Below are positions 43,235 to 56,190 of a DNA stretch of 64,000 nucleotides, piece by piece. Origin of the DNA: Medicago truncatula (lineage: Eukaryota > Streptophyta > Magnoliopsida > Fabales > Fabaceae); the NCBI RefSeq assembly GCF_003473485.1, contig NC_053042.1, positions 18,000,501 through 18,064,500 of the forward strand, read 5' to 3'. The notes beneath the pieces are model-generated. The model had not been told where the DNA came from. It saw only the letters and a program-made list of their open reading frames with translations, and did no database searches. The translations under genes were made by a program, and so were the position numbers. How positions within the stretch are numbered: position 1 is the stretch's first letter; each line of letters begins with the position of its first letter.

Positions 43235-44765
43235 AATTTATAACACAAATTTTTAATGGAGTTATAATATAGTGATTCTAAATTCAAGTTCTCCTAAGAA
43301 GTATTTATCCACATATCTAAAGTTATACTAGTCTTCCATAAATTGGCATCTTTTGCCTGCTCTTGTGTTTAAACATTGGGTTCATAATTATTGTCTTTGT
43401 GATTCGGTAACATTGAAGATGAAGACTCGTCAGTAGGTTCAACTGAAAATTCATCATAACGATATTCTTTGCGAAGAAAGTTATGAAGTGTTGCACATGC
43501 CAAAAATTACAATTCAACAAAATCAAGATGTTTAAAATAATAATTTTTAATAAAAAAATGGTCAAAATATTAATCATCACTTAATTGAAGTTTATCAAAG
43601 ACAAGCGTTCATCCATTGTCTTCTTCAAGAAATACTCCATGTTTGCTTTAGTATTCAATAATTCAGTCGTCTTGAAACTAATTCTGACATCCAAACTTTG
43701 AATATATTCTATAACATCCCAAATATTACTCTTCATCTCTCTATTTCTATCTCTATCTCTATCTTTTCTCTTTTCTCTGTCATGTTCGTCATCTTTTCAA
43801 AATGCACATCAATAATCTTGATGTTAACAAAAAGGTTTTCCATAACATGTCCTTGATTTGTTTATCCCAACATCGCCAAAACACTTTCCATACTCGGATC
43901 TAATTCTCTTATTACGATTTTGTGTTTTTATGGGAACCTCTTAATCTAAAGGTGAATGAGATGGTGGACTAGGTTGGTTAGGTGATGGAGGTTTGTATGG
44001 TGGTTCATAGTTATCTAGTGATATGTTCATCACTGCTACGATCATATGAAAATCCATCCATTCCGAAATTTCCACTTTCTTACTCAAAAGTTGTTACATC
44101 AATATCATCAGGTCTACGTCTACTGTTATAGAACTATTTTCACTAGAGAGTCCACGTACAACAACAATCTTCAAATAATCATAATCAACCATAATCTTTT
44201 CTCGAAAATGTTTGTGACTTGGGTGGGACTAAAAATAATAATTGTTAATATACTTACTAAAATTTTTAAATGTTAATATATTTAAACGATTATGAACTTT
44301 GCTAACCTTTTAAGTAATTGTTCCATACTTCGTCAGTAGGTGTGAAAGTCTTTGTAATCAAGTCTCATCCAAAGCCAAATTTTTGCACAAAAGCATTGAC
44401 ATTTTGTTAGATTGATTTTTAAACCACTTCATTCAGCTTAAACAATGACTATAAGTTTTAGAGAATTCAGTTTTGGCATTGAGTTGAAGAAGAATAATGT
44501 GTTCTATATTTTGTGTGCTAAATGATTTATTGCATCACACAACCCCCTGTTTATAGCATCCACGAGTTGCAACAACTTAGTCATTCATGGTTCAAAATGC
44601 ATAATTATCTTTGTCTTTACCCTTTTCTCTGTTTTTTTTTCTTTCATTTTGTCAATCCCCTATTTGATCTCTAATACATATAAGGAACTAGTAACTATTG
44701 TTGTTCCCTAATTGCTAAAAGTACAGTGACTATATACTAAATAATATATATTGAATAGAAAAACA
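43235..44765 (-). pseudogene. Myb/SANT-like relic, palindrome right arm
   Basis: Inverted copy of 41655-43225. The minus strand shows the same landmarks in the same order (FWxMDE-like start near 44640, LPQLNAK-like segment near 44470, MKWFKNQ-like segment near 44425, SHKHFREK near 44215). Its stops and shifts differ from those of the left arm, so the arms decayed partly independently. Confidence 0.72.
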
Positions 44766-45986
44766 AAACTACCTAACAGCAGCAACAAAGGAAAAGAAAA
44801 TAATTAATCATTATAAGCAAATAAAATCAATGAATCAATAAAACATTCATTTGTCCATAAAAAGACATAACAAAAAGATCACAATTTAACAAAGAATTGG
44901 TGTATATTTGATAGCAATGCGTCGTTCACCATGTGATCGGCGTATAATTCATGACCATGTAAGTTGTAGTATTTATATTTTCAACTAAATTTTCTCGCAA
45001 AGTCCACTCAATCTAAGAATCCGTCAAAATCGGTAAGTTGTGAGAAATCAAAGATGAGAGAACCCCTTAGCTAATGGAGGAACATTTATGTAGCCACAAC
45101 CTCAAACATAAATCATCTGGACATATAAAAGAATTTAAAACTGTGTATTTAAGATTTCATTAAATGATATGTATTAATATGTGTGTACCTAAATGATTTT
45201 TATCTACACGAGACTATTAGATTAAATTACAGATCTCTTCTAACTTAACAAGTTATGGGTTCGAGTCCAACCCTAAAAATGTAACAATTGTAAATTCTCT
45301 TAAGAGAGTTTTACCACCTATTGTGATCCTATCCGACTCGATGAATTAGTTTTCACCCAGCTATGCAAAGAGAATATCCGATTAAAAAAAATAAAAAAAT
45401 TTCATTTAGGGCTGTGACCATGCTAGTGTTTCTCTAGCATATGAGCCACGGATGAAATGTTTTGACATAGGTCTTGGTGTACAATAACTTTTTTTTCTTT
45501 CTATTAAGCACCGACGTTTGTTTTTTTGCTTTTAAAAAAGAATCTTTTATCTTATAGTGTACAATAATTGTTTCTATGATGCTAGTTGTTGTGTTTGTGT
45601 CTTTTCTCACCCTAGTGTACAATTCCGTAAACATGTGCAAAAAGTGGTAAATAAGACAAACCTTACAAAAGACAAGTTCTTATCTTAATACTAACATCCA
45701 TGTTGAATGCCTTACCTTTCTTTATATGGATACACCTAACAGTCATTACTAAATGAACAATAATTTTGTTTGGATAACATGATAAAATAATAGCCAGCAA
45801 ATTGATTTAGCTTGTAGAATGAGTGTCTTACAAAAAACATAGTAAAGATTTTTTTAAGCTATAATGATTAATGAACATGGGTAAATTGGTTATATTATAA
45901 TTATATATGTACTGGTATGTGGTTTTGTCCATTCTGTCAAGTATACACAATTGTGGGTGGATTAAGCATCAAGGAGATAGAATTAT
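44766..45986. other. Intergenic, 3' flank of ABC1 kinase gene
   Basis: AT-rich. A SINE-like B box (GGGTTCGAGTCC at 45249-45260) followed by a TAAGAGAGTTTTACCACC tail suggests a degenerate SINE at about 45215-45375. No gene recognised. Confidence 0.5.
45215..45375 (+). mobile_element. Possible degenerate SINE
   Basis: Only the B-box-like GGGTTCGAGTCCAACCC is clear; the A box is weak. Called on resemblance to the other SINEs in the window and may be another repeat type. Confidence 0.3.
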
Positions 45987-48900
45987 TTACAAAAATGCAT
46001 CACGTATTAATCGCGCTAATACCCGAGAAGATAATCTGCTAAGAACATCAGGAAGCACTTTAGCAGAGATGCCTGGCAACACTGGCAGAAGTTCTTGGAT
46101 AATCTGAGGAACATTGAGAGCCTAAGGCCACCCACAGACAAATAGATAAATAAGTGAGTTGAACCTTGTTGAGCTAAAATAAACCAATAAATAAGAATGC
46201 ACTTATTTGTTGCAAAAATAACTAAAACTGTACACAAATGAATTTCAGCAGCAAATTCTTCATTACCTGACTAGATGTGCTTGACAGAGTGCTTCCTGCA
46301 GTCAAGAACTCCAGCACTTTCTGAACATTGTTCAGTATAACTTTATCCTCTTCAGTTATGGTGGGTATAAGAGCTGCGGGCTTAAAGCGTCCAATAGTAG
46401 GTACCATAGCGAAAATAGGGCTTGCATTCTGAACTCCTAGTAAGGACATAATTCTTACCATTTGTTCCCTTGTCACTGCATCAATGCCCTTGACAATCTG
46501 CAGTCAATCATGAGTCAAATATTTAGAACTCTCCATATAACAACACTTGCACAGAAGTGATGAACTTTAACACGACATTGATGACTCGAAAAACAGTGCT
46601 AGTTCATTACTCGAAACTGATGACTCTCCATATGCTCGTTCATAGTAAACTTTAACATGACAAATACAAGATGACTCCAAAAACAGTTTATGATGGCTAC
46701 TGCATCACACTCAAAAAAAAAAAAAAAAAAAACTTAAGCGCCATATGCAGCATGGCAGTAGCCATAAACAAACCTTTTCAGTTAATTTTACCAACTGATT
46801 CATTCAATTTTAGCAAAAGTAATGCCACCATGTGGAATTTTACCACAAAAATTATATACGACTTAAGTAGTCCCAGAAGTAACATTGTACCTTGGCGAAT
46901 TTTTCTTGAATCAAATTTGTGTATGACTAACAGCCATACCTTGTTCAGATTTAACTAAGCTAGCATAAAATTTGCACAAACATTTTAAAAATATTTACAC
47001 ATGCGATGCATTTGCATAATCAATTTATGCATCACTTTCTCTTTTGTAATTAGTATAAATATATGATCGTATGCCAAATTTGAAAACTTCAACAATCATA
47101 CTTTTATATCAGCTCATGCAATCAGTTAATTAAACAATAAAGTAAAAGAAGTCAAGGAGGAGGGGCATTTTTGTACTTTCATATGGAAAGAGTATAATAA
47201 CTAAATTACTTGGCATCAAGAATGACAATCAACATATATAAAATCCTTCCTTCAAAAAAAAAAAACATATATAAAATCTTCTTTACTGCTTCTAGAAAGT
47301 ACCTCATCCAAAAGAAATTCTCGGAAAAAATTCCCCTTATCAGACAGCAAAAACGCAAGGGCTGCCCGTGTTTCCACTGGCTGCGGTTGTTGAGGTGTTA
47401 CAGACTGGAATCCCGGCAAGAGATATTCTGACCGGTTAGTCATAATCCCAAGCTCAGCCATACTCCCTTTCAGATCCTCTCCACCTCCACTTTTGGCAGC
47501 TGTAATAAAATTCTCGAAGGCTTGCATGACATCAATAAATCTTTCAGCGTCGAACACTCCAGATTTCCCATATATGGTGTAACGTAAAGCACTCCTTAGC
47601 CGAGGGGATTCATCCGTCAAGAGTCTCTATCAGTAAATGTGATTAACATAAACTTAGTTCATTCAGAAGAATCTAAACAGAGTACTAACACAAGCCAATT
47701 AGCAGTGTGGTGTGGTAATACAAAATTACAGCAGTTCAGTGTTGAAAGCTATTAATCAGACCATGAAAATCCATCATTATGTGGCAATGAAAATAATTTA
47801 AATTTTCTCACGAATAATAGTTGTGAAAATTTTCCGATGAAGAATTTGTTGTACTCCATAAAACTGAGTCTAAGACTAATTGTATTCAAAATTTAATAGT
47901 AATCATTTCTCCCGTGCATCATGTCCAAAATTGTTATTTCTACATCATATCCCTCCTCTAAACCTTGAAGGCATCCAATTCCATCGATGTCCCCTTTTAT
48001 TTCCAGACACTAGACAGAATTTTTTTCCCATTGGCTTAATATTTTCTGTACTACATGACAGACTAATCATCAACAAAATCTTGCCGATTAAACCTTTCAA
48101 GCAATTTTAGTTCATGTTCATCAACAAATAAAGCTATAAGCCAGTTCTTGACAATGACAGGGGGAAAAAATAAATAATAAAATAATACCAAAGACAATTA
48201 TACCTGTGCAATATATGGATAGGCTTCATCAACAATGGCAAAATCAGGATTTCCTACTAAAGCTATCCCTTCCAAAACCCCGATAGCCCTAATTATAAGG
48301 GCAAAGTATGGGGGTATCCTAAAAGGATAATCAAAGGTAATTTGTGCTAAATCTGATGCCAGCTCCTGAAAGTTGATGTTTTTTGCCCCTCCACCTTCTA
48401 AAGCCTGGTCAAAGACCTTTGCAAGCACTGGCAAGATGGGATCTAAATTGACTCCATCTGGGATGAAACCAAGTTTAACGAAGTCTTTCACTATGGCTGG
48501 ATAATCCCGATGGATGAGATGAGCAATTGCTTCAATCATTCCATACTTTTGATCGTCGGTCAATTTTGTAACAAGCCCTGGGTGCAACAAAAGATTTCCA
48601 TCAATTATCATAATGATTAGGATAGTGGAATAAAAGAACTTAAACATTAGTGGCATCCAGGAAAAAGCAATGAAGTTGATCAAGACAACAGGATCATTCC
48701 GATGAACAATATCTAGCCACAATTGCAAATAACAAAACACACTTGTCTTAATGTCTAAAGGAAGACCAAAATGCCAAGCAAAAGCAAAGAAAAAAGTATA
48801 ACTATGATATGGCTGTCATATTCATGAAGGGGAAAAAATGAAAACGGAAAATTCATTCTCTCATATGAAGAATAAGAACCTACATTTTTACCATATACAA

Positions 48901-51900
48901 AGAAACTTTCAAGATTACATGTCATAAATATATAAATCTTGTTCAAACATTATAATTTATAACATTCATTGCATGTTCTGGTATTTAAAATCTGATGGAG
49001 CATTTTTAATATATTTAGAATCAAACTACATAATATTTTCAATTTACAATTGATAAAAACGAAAATAAAAAAAGAACATGAAGATATACGGTGCTATAGA
49101 AAAAAAATGTTCACTGCAAGTTTATATTGAGTATACAAGAAAATAATCATATTTTTTCTAAAATAGTTCATTTTCCAAGAAATATTATCAAGTTCAGGAA
49201 TGTCAACCAAACAAAACACACGAAGTCTTTTTCTACTTCGAGGAGTCAACTACTCAAAGCAAAGAATTTCATAATGTCATATTGAGGAAAGTAAAACAAC
49301 AGAAAAATATTTTATGTCCCTCATGCACACATTTGAATAAAACAAGGAAATTTCACCTACATATATATGATGTTTGACTACCTACCAAAGTCAAGTATCG
49401 CAAGTTTTCCATCAGGAGTGCGGATCATATTCCCCGGGTGAGGATCAGCATGAAAAAAGCCAGTATCAAGCAGCTGAAATAAAATAAAAATAAATTAATG
49501 CAAGAATAGTTTATTCAGAATTTACTTAAGGTTTCTTTATTTGGTAGATCCCTGAATTCAGAGGACGCTATCAATTATTTCATACCCCCCCCCCCCCCAA
49601 TTATACACAAATTACATTCTTTTTTTGCAAAGACAAATGTCTCTAAATAAGTAATGCCGTAGGCTATATATATATTTAATGGCATGCCGTGGGCTATAAT
49701 GTATCTAAACTACCAGGGAAGTGAAACATTAAAAGGATAGCGGAACATTGGTGAGGTTTTATTTCCAATAGTAAACAATCCATTGTCGGTAGAAACACTT
49801 TTTGTTTTAATATCTTGTTTATACTAATGAGTATACAACTGGAAGTTGTTTTTGCCCCTACATAGATTTTTGAAATACCGGAAACAAAGTGAAAATAAAG
49901 TGACATTTTTGTAATTATCAACGAAATCATGAAATGAAAATAGAAAAAATCCCAAAGTTAGAAAAAGATGTAGCTTAAAGCTCACAAGTTCTAATGCAGT
50001 ATAAAACCAGCAGAAACCATTAAAATAATAAATCACCTGCTTTAGGTAGCAGATGACTCCAACATTAACTAATTCTCCGACGTTGCTTTCTTTGCTCTGT
50101 GACAGCTTCTCTCCGTCAATCCATGCTGTTGTAAGAACCCTCCTTGACGTATACTTGCTGTAAGTTCTTGGTATTACAACCTGAAATTGAACTGTGATAA
50201 GATACAAGCAAATTCCTCTCATGACAATTTTTATAATTATTAAAATGGTACAACTCTCACAGATAAATAACTTTAAACCATGTTAGTCAAATCGGGATAT
50301 GTATTGTGTATCGTTCGACCACTTTTTTGAATCGTATCTTGCATTGTACCGTGTATCATAAGATACACGAACAAACAAAAAAAATATAACTTGAAATATC
50401 ATTTATAAACTTCAAAATACTTCAAATATCATATATAAACTTCAAGATACTTCAAAACTCAAGTCATAAACAAAAATAAATAACATAAAGCATCCTTAAT
50501 TCAATCAAAATCAAACATAACATAACTCCAAATTCCAAAATACCTCAAAACTTAAGTCATGGCCTAAGAAGAAAATGAGCAGTGAAACAGAGAAAGAGAG
50601 CAGAGAAACAGAGCGTGGCGAAACAGAGAGATAAAGAGCCTATATATATAGAGAGACAGAAACAGAGTGTGGTGAACTTGTGGGAACTTGTAAAGAAACA
50701 GAGTGTGGTGGACGTACGGGAAGTTGTAAAGAAACTACAGAGCATGTAATAGTGTGACACTATTTTTTTTCGGTGCAAGTGTGACACTATTTACATATAT
50801 ACAATGATGAACAGATGTATCATATATACAATGAGCAGTGCTACATATTACGAAAAAATTAGCACAAGAAAAGCAAAAATATGTACGTGTCATGTTTTGC
50901 ACAAGCTGAGAATTATCATGTCCTTATTTGGTGGAAATCAGGCGCATGTTTGCAGAAAATCAACGGAGTACAATGGTTCGTGCCTTTTGTTTTCTAATAT
51001 TCCCGTAACAATGAGCATTTCCCATATACAATTATTCACTAGCTAAACATCAATCAGTTGCAACAAATTTATAACTCCATTGAATGAAACTCTAGCCTAA
51101 TGTTCTCAGTCTCGTCATATTGTGAATCAGGAATTGATTAGCCTCCTTAATTATATTTATTTTTTTTTTTCTAAAATAGGTGACACAAATCAGAATTTGA
51201 TTTGTTCGCATTAAATGTAATTATTACTTGTATAGGTTGTAACCTCTTTATATAAAAAGGATAACAATGAGAAAGGTATCAAGCTAAAAATCTTGACACA
51301 TATCATCAATAGGCACATGCAAACAGATCAATGGGCATTAGTAGATATGAAGCCCTCATAAAAAGCAATATGATCCTATTATGGAAAAACTTAACCTTGT
51401 TTCTTTGCTTTTATATATAATTCTTTCATCAAATAAAAACATGTCATTTAGACTTTAGAGTGTGCGTCACACAGAGGAAAGAAAGTAACATCAGTGGGTT
51501 TTTGTTAGCACCCAACCCCCAATTTGGAATGTTTGAAACATGGGTCGAAGAAATCAAATGTATCATCTATGTAAATCAGACCTTGTCAGTTGAGAGCAGG
51601 CCATGTAAACTGTTAGAGCAGTTAATTAGTTAGGATGTTATAACTTATAAATACATAGGAGGCCGATTAATGTGTTGTGGGAAGAGACCAAGATCTTGAG
51701 GCCTAGATAGAGTCTTTTATCATTCTTATCTTCCTGGGTATTCAGGAGGAACAAATTAATCTAGCTAGATTCCGCCAAGAATTTCTGCTTGATGTAAATA
51801 CCGACATAAAACAGATAGTGGATTTGTTTATGTCGTTCATAAGAAATAAGAAATGACAGGACTCACCTGTGGCAGGTCTTTCTTCATCATTTCGGCGAAA

Positions 51901-54900
51901 CGGTCTCCATTTTCACCTTCATTCACATAGTCTAACTCCTCAAAAAATCTAGCAGCCCACTCGTCAACCAACCCAACCACATCAATGGAGACCTAAAAAA
52001 TTAGGTAAAAAGCACTTGGGTTGAGATGAGAACAAATATAATGCGCAATTGATTTAGCATCGCTAAATAACTAATGTTACAACAACAGAGTCATATTAAT
52101 TAAATAAACATATATGACTTTAAGTTTATGCTCACAAGAATTTAACTTGCCTGAGGGAACTTTCGAAGAGCCAAACCAAGGTTCCGGATGATGAATAAAT
52201 CAATGGTAACTGTCTCGAGAACAAAAGGTCTTTGCACTTTAACAGCAACCAAATCCCCATTTTCCTTCAGGCGGCCCTTATATACCTGTCCGAGAGATGC
52301 TGCATATGTTTCACAAGAAAATAGATACCTGTTGGTTAGTTAATTCAAAAAAACAGCAATGAAAGAGTATACTTTTCTAGTAAGAAAGTAATATATCGAA
52401 ATGGTCTGGAAAGCTACCGGCAGCAATGGGAGAGGTTGATAATTCAGAATAGACATTTTGCCATGGCTGACCAAGTTCCTCTTCAATTAGAGCCATAGCC
52501 ACATCATCTGCAAATGAAGGAACCTTCACATTTTATGGAATCCCCCCACACCCCCACCAAGAACAAAAAAAAACCTCAGAAAAAGAACGAGCTTACAATA
52601 TCAGAAATGAAAATGCAAATGTGCAACTGCTAATAATTTTCCGAGTTTGCCAAAACATCAGACAACAATTCTTGTAAGAAGGGACCAATGGTTCTATATA
52701 GCTAAATAAGATTATGAAAGAAAAGTCACTGCAGAAAGTTTTTCTGGAAATTAGAACATAAAACACTAAATATGCATCCAAACAATTGCGTTTCATTTTT
52801 CTGAAATGAAGGAACAATATTTTGCTTCTATGCTGCTCAAATTAACTACAAAAATAAATCACACTTGTCCAACTAATATCAAGTTATTAACTTTTTTCTC
52901 TGGATCACTATTCTTCCTATGTATGACGATATAGATTCATTTAAAAAGGAAACAATGGCATATATAGAAGATAGCATGCAATGAATGGGTAAAGGAGCAG
53001 CAAGCTTACTTTATCACAGAGCTTCTGCAGCTCCGTCATTGCTGCAGGTGACAGTATATCAGGTCGTATACTCAATGCTTGCCCAAGTTTTATGTATGCT
53101 GGACCCAAAGATGTCACAATTTCACGTATTTCAATAGCCCTAGCAACTTCATTCTGGTTATGAAAATAGCACAAATAAGCAACCACGGTGAAATATATAT
53201 CACAAATAAGTTTCAATTATCTAAAAGGATTGATACAGGGTCTTGAAACTTATAAACTCATGTTTACAAAACCAGCTTGCAAGGTGAGAACTGCACAAGC
53301 TTTATAAGCCCCGCTAAAACCCAGAACTATGAAGGTGCTAGAGGATGCAATGAAAGCAACCCAAATGCCGCAAGTAAGGCACGTAAGGGTAGACCGTAAT
53401 TAGGGTGGAATTTCCAACACAATGTTGTTGTGTAAAATCTATGATTTATTATCATGTCTTTACATACAAAATGTTACAACGCATTAAATTCGATGCTAAT
53501 TTTCTATAATACTTATATTTGCCAAAATATGCAAGAAATTAAAAAATATATATTATGTTATCATGTGCGTTGCACGGGTACTCCGACTAATATCTTATAT
53601 TTAAGCTTAATACAAGTTCAAGCTGTAACCTCTTCCATACGTAACTGGAAACTTCTATTGAAAATTATGAAACCTGTGTACGCAACCTGATCTATCATTC
53701 ACGCTTCACGGATTCACCTCAAATCAAAACAAATTTATCATTCTAAGAACTTTTTTTCTTTTGTCTATGACTTAAAGACTGGCACGTAACTTGACAATAA
53801 CAATTTTATTAACAGCTTTTAACTCAACAATTACTTAAAGCGTACGATAGTTAGATCCTAGAAACTAAAGATAGTTTCTGACGGGAAAAGAGAAATTCCA
53901 AATAACTTCTTAACTTAAAGCCTTATATTAACACGCCTAATATTAGTTATCGACAAGAAAAGAAACAGAAAGCAAGGGAGAATAAAAAAACCACCGACAA
54001 TAACCACCATGTCAGGAATGCACGCAAGCTGCTTAGTCTTATCTGGACATAGAAAAATTACCTCTTTAACCTTCTTGTTAACCACATCCCACGCAACCCG
54101 CGAAAGAAAACCTCCAGCAACAGATAATAACTGCACAATGCGAGTTGCAACGGAGCGAGGACGTTTTCCCCAATATGCAGTAATACTAGCTGGATCATAC
54201 ACCAATGGTAGAAATTCACTACTTTCATCTACCTACAAAATTGAAAAAATACACAACCACATCAAATAACATAAAATCCAAGAAAGAAAAAAGTAGCTCG
54301 ATGCTAATGCTCGTGAATATTCAAGCATCATAAATGGAAATGTCATATATTTATGAAGAAAAAAATAGAAATATCATAGGAAACTCACGAAAATATCAGA
54401 AAAATTAGAATTTTATTCAAGGAACTTTGAATTGAGGTTTTACTAGATTGACTTATCTGAGCTTACCTATTGACATAAGTTTTGTGGTAATCTTTGGTTG
54501 AACTTATGAAAACAGCTGATAACATTGTTCATAAGCTGTCTTTAGCTTATTTTCTTACATTATTCAAAGATAGCTTATTACATTGTTCATAAGCTGTTTT
54601 AAGCTTATTTTTGTAAGTTCTTCAAGATAACTTACAAAAACAGCTTATAGCTTGTACTAAAACAATTTAAATTCATTTCATCTTTCATTACAGAAATAGC
54701 TCAACAAGTTGTTTAATACCTCAACAAGTCGTAGTTGAACATCATCCTCAGCAAAGAGCGAATCATTAAGACTCTGACCACGAAGACCTCTCATAAGCGT
54801 TGCCAATTGTTCATCTTCTTCCATTTGCGCTCTCACTCTCTTAATCTCCTTCGAAACATCACCAATTCTCTGAATGCAAATAAAAACACACGTTGAAATC

Positions 54901-55172
54901 AGTGAATTCGGCGAAATCAGAAGCAGAAGAGTTAGTTAGTTAGTAGTTAGTTTATTTACCCCAGAGACACCGTTGACAGGTTTGGCAGGCGGAGACCTTG
55001 AAGAAGAACCGTTGACGGTAGTGACGGGAGCAGGTTTAGGATCGGTGGCGACAGCGGAGATACGGTTAGAACGGCGGCGACGGAGAGGGAGGTTGTTGTG
55101 GCGGTTGGAATGGGAGGAGCGGAGTAAAGGATCGATTCCACGGTAGATGAGTTGTGATGATGCTGTGTCCAT
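45987..55172 (-). CDS. ABC1K6: ABC1-family atypical kinase, ABC1K6-like (plastid)
   Basis: Thirteen exons (high-low): 55172-54960, 54869-54720, 54232-54062, 53153-53010, 52523-52418, 52299-52151, 51992-51867, 50180-50037, 49473-49386, 48577-48204, 47626-47303, 46497-46267, 46121-45987. They join in frame to 784 residues. ABC1/UbiB kinases regulate prenyl-quinone metabolism; the plastid members sit in plastoglobules. The N-terminus is Ser/Arg-rich with little acid, a likely transit peptide. Kinase hallmarks are all present: KLGQ (200-203, the KxGQ motif), Ala-rich loop AAAS (to 263), VAVK (Lys282), EELDY (329-333), HADPHPGN (409-416) and DFG (429-431). A long C-terminal region follows. Twelve introns; intron 6 uses a GC donor (52150-52149). 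Assignment to ABC1K6 (At3g24190, about 790 residues) rather than ABC1K3 rests on length and remembered synteny. Confidence 0.9.
50181..51866 (-). other. Intron 7 of ABC1K6-like gene
   Basis: 1.7-kb intron. At 50275-50370 it holds TCGTATCTTG/CAAGATACGA-like repeated words. At about 51607-51830 a stretch begins TGTTAGAGCAGTTAATTAG and runs through TTATAAATAC, resembling an LTR with a TATA box, but a second LTR and a target duplication were not found. No nested gene is supported. Confidence 0.5.
53235..53430 (-). mobile_element. TRIM-like LTR fragment in ABC1K6 intron 3
   Basis: Same family as 34520-35265: shared AAAACCAGCTTGCAAGGTGAG, CTTTATAA, GAAAGCAACCCAAATGCCGC and GGTGGAATTTCCAACA. On the minus strand it starts TGTTGGAAATTCC, a plausible LTR 5' end. 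No primer-binding site here. Confidence 0.7.
54440..54700. repeat. Repeat with recurring TTCATAAGCTG words in ABC1K6 intron 2
   Basis: CATTGTTCATAAGCTGT occurs at about 54523 and 54583, with AGCTTATTTT following each. The same AAGCTTAT/ATAAGCT vocabulary appears in the Tourist-like element at 63555-64000, so this is probably a decayed MITE. Confidence 0.5.
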
Positions 55173-55454
55173 GGTGGAATGCTGTTTACTCTTTCCTCTC
55201 TGCTCTGTTTTCTTCTTCTTCTTGTTCTAGAGAGAGAGAGAGAGAGAGTTTGTGTTCTCTTCTCTTTAGAGAGAGAGAGAGAGAAGGTTTGGAGGGAGTG
55301 GTTGTTGTAATGAAGTGTGGAAGTTTTTGTATGTGTGGTGCGAAGTGTGACAAGGTGAACTATGAAACTATGTTCCGTTGCTTCACTTTCAGCCGTTAAC
55401 ACCTATTTCTCTCGATAAACTATTTTCATTTTTTTTTTTTTTTTTTTTTTGATA

Positions 55455-55575
55455 TACGACAAAGTCATTATAAACTTACACATAAGTGGATGTATTGAGG
55501 TTCGAACTCCGATCATAGCATCTAATCTGACAATTTCGACATTTTATCAATTGAGTTAAGATTTCTTGATTCATT
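55455..55575 (-). mobile_element. tRNA-derived SINE, minus orientation
   Basis: Minus strand: A box TTAACTCAATTGATAAAATG, B box GGAGTTCGAACCTC, then a body ending in a long A-run (plus-strand T-run 55431-55450). Same family as 16881-17025, sharing GACTTTGTCGTATATC-like 3' sequence. Confidence 0.7.
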
Positions 55576-56130
55576 TTCTTCTTTTATATATCATCACTCG
55601 CATAATAATATGTGTTCCCATTAAGTTTTATTTTACATAATTCATATACAAAACTCCTAAACAATATTCGTGTAAAAATTGACTTCAGAATATTCGGCTC
55701 AAACTCTTTTCAACACTCAAAAGACTAAAGGGCGCATTAGCACAATGACTAGTTTGTTAGGTGATTGTGTACCCATACTTGGTATGCTAATACAACCACA
55801 CGTTTTTTGTTGGTCTACGATTCACTTTTTTTGTTTCTTCTTTTTTTTTTTATGAAATTTTTGTTTCTTTTTTTCTTTTTATCCTTGTTATATATAGTTT
55901 TTAAGTAAAAGATAGCGGATAATTAATAAGCTGGTTTACGGTCATAAAATTTATAAAGAATAATTTGTAAGTTAGGTGATAGATAATTGTTCGAAGGAAC
56001 TGTCTAGGTAGAACTTTAAGAACTGAGTTGTGTGGAGCTCGAAAGGGAAGAAATTTTACAACAAGAACAAAGTTAGCAAAAAAAAGTGTGTTTGAATCAT
56101 TATATAATCGTTTATTATGTTGTTATTTCA

Positions 56131-56190
56131 ATTGGAGGGAGGGAGGGAGAGAGAGCGAGAGTGAGAGAGAGGGGGAGAGAGGGAGAGAGA
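56131..56190. repeat. GA-rich microsatellite
   Basis: GGGAGGGAGGGAGAGAGAGC and further GAGAGA units for about 60 bp. Confidence 0.85.

Larger units (their letters stand above)
41655..44765. repeat. 3.1-kb imperfect palindrome
   Basis: Two arms of about 1.5 kb in inverted orientation meet near 43230 with almost no spacer. Matching points: TATATATTATTTGGTATATA at about 41667 against the inverse near 44740; TTTTTGGCATGTGCAGCACTTC at about 42948 against the inverse near 43490; TTAGAATCACT at about 43184 against the inverse near 43271. The arms have diverged by substitutions and small indels. Confidence 0.82.

Noticed and set aside
51607-51830. Solo LTR in ABC1K intron 7
   Set aside because: It has a TG start and TATA-like motif, but no matching CA end with flanking duplication could be found by eye.
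54956-55402. 148-codon open frame overlapping ABC1K exon 1
   Set aside because: Out of frame with the kinase; Ser/Thr/Leu-rich shadow of the transit-peptide region and its CT-rich leader.
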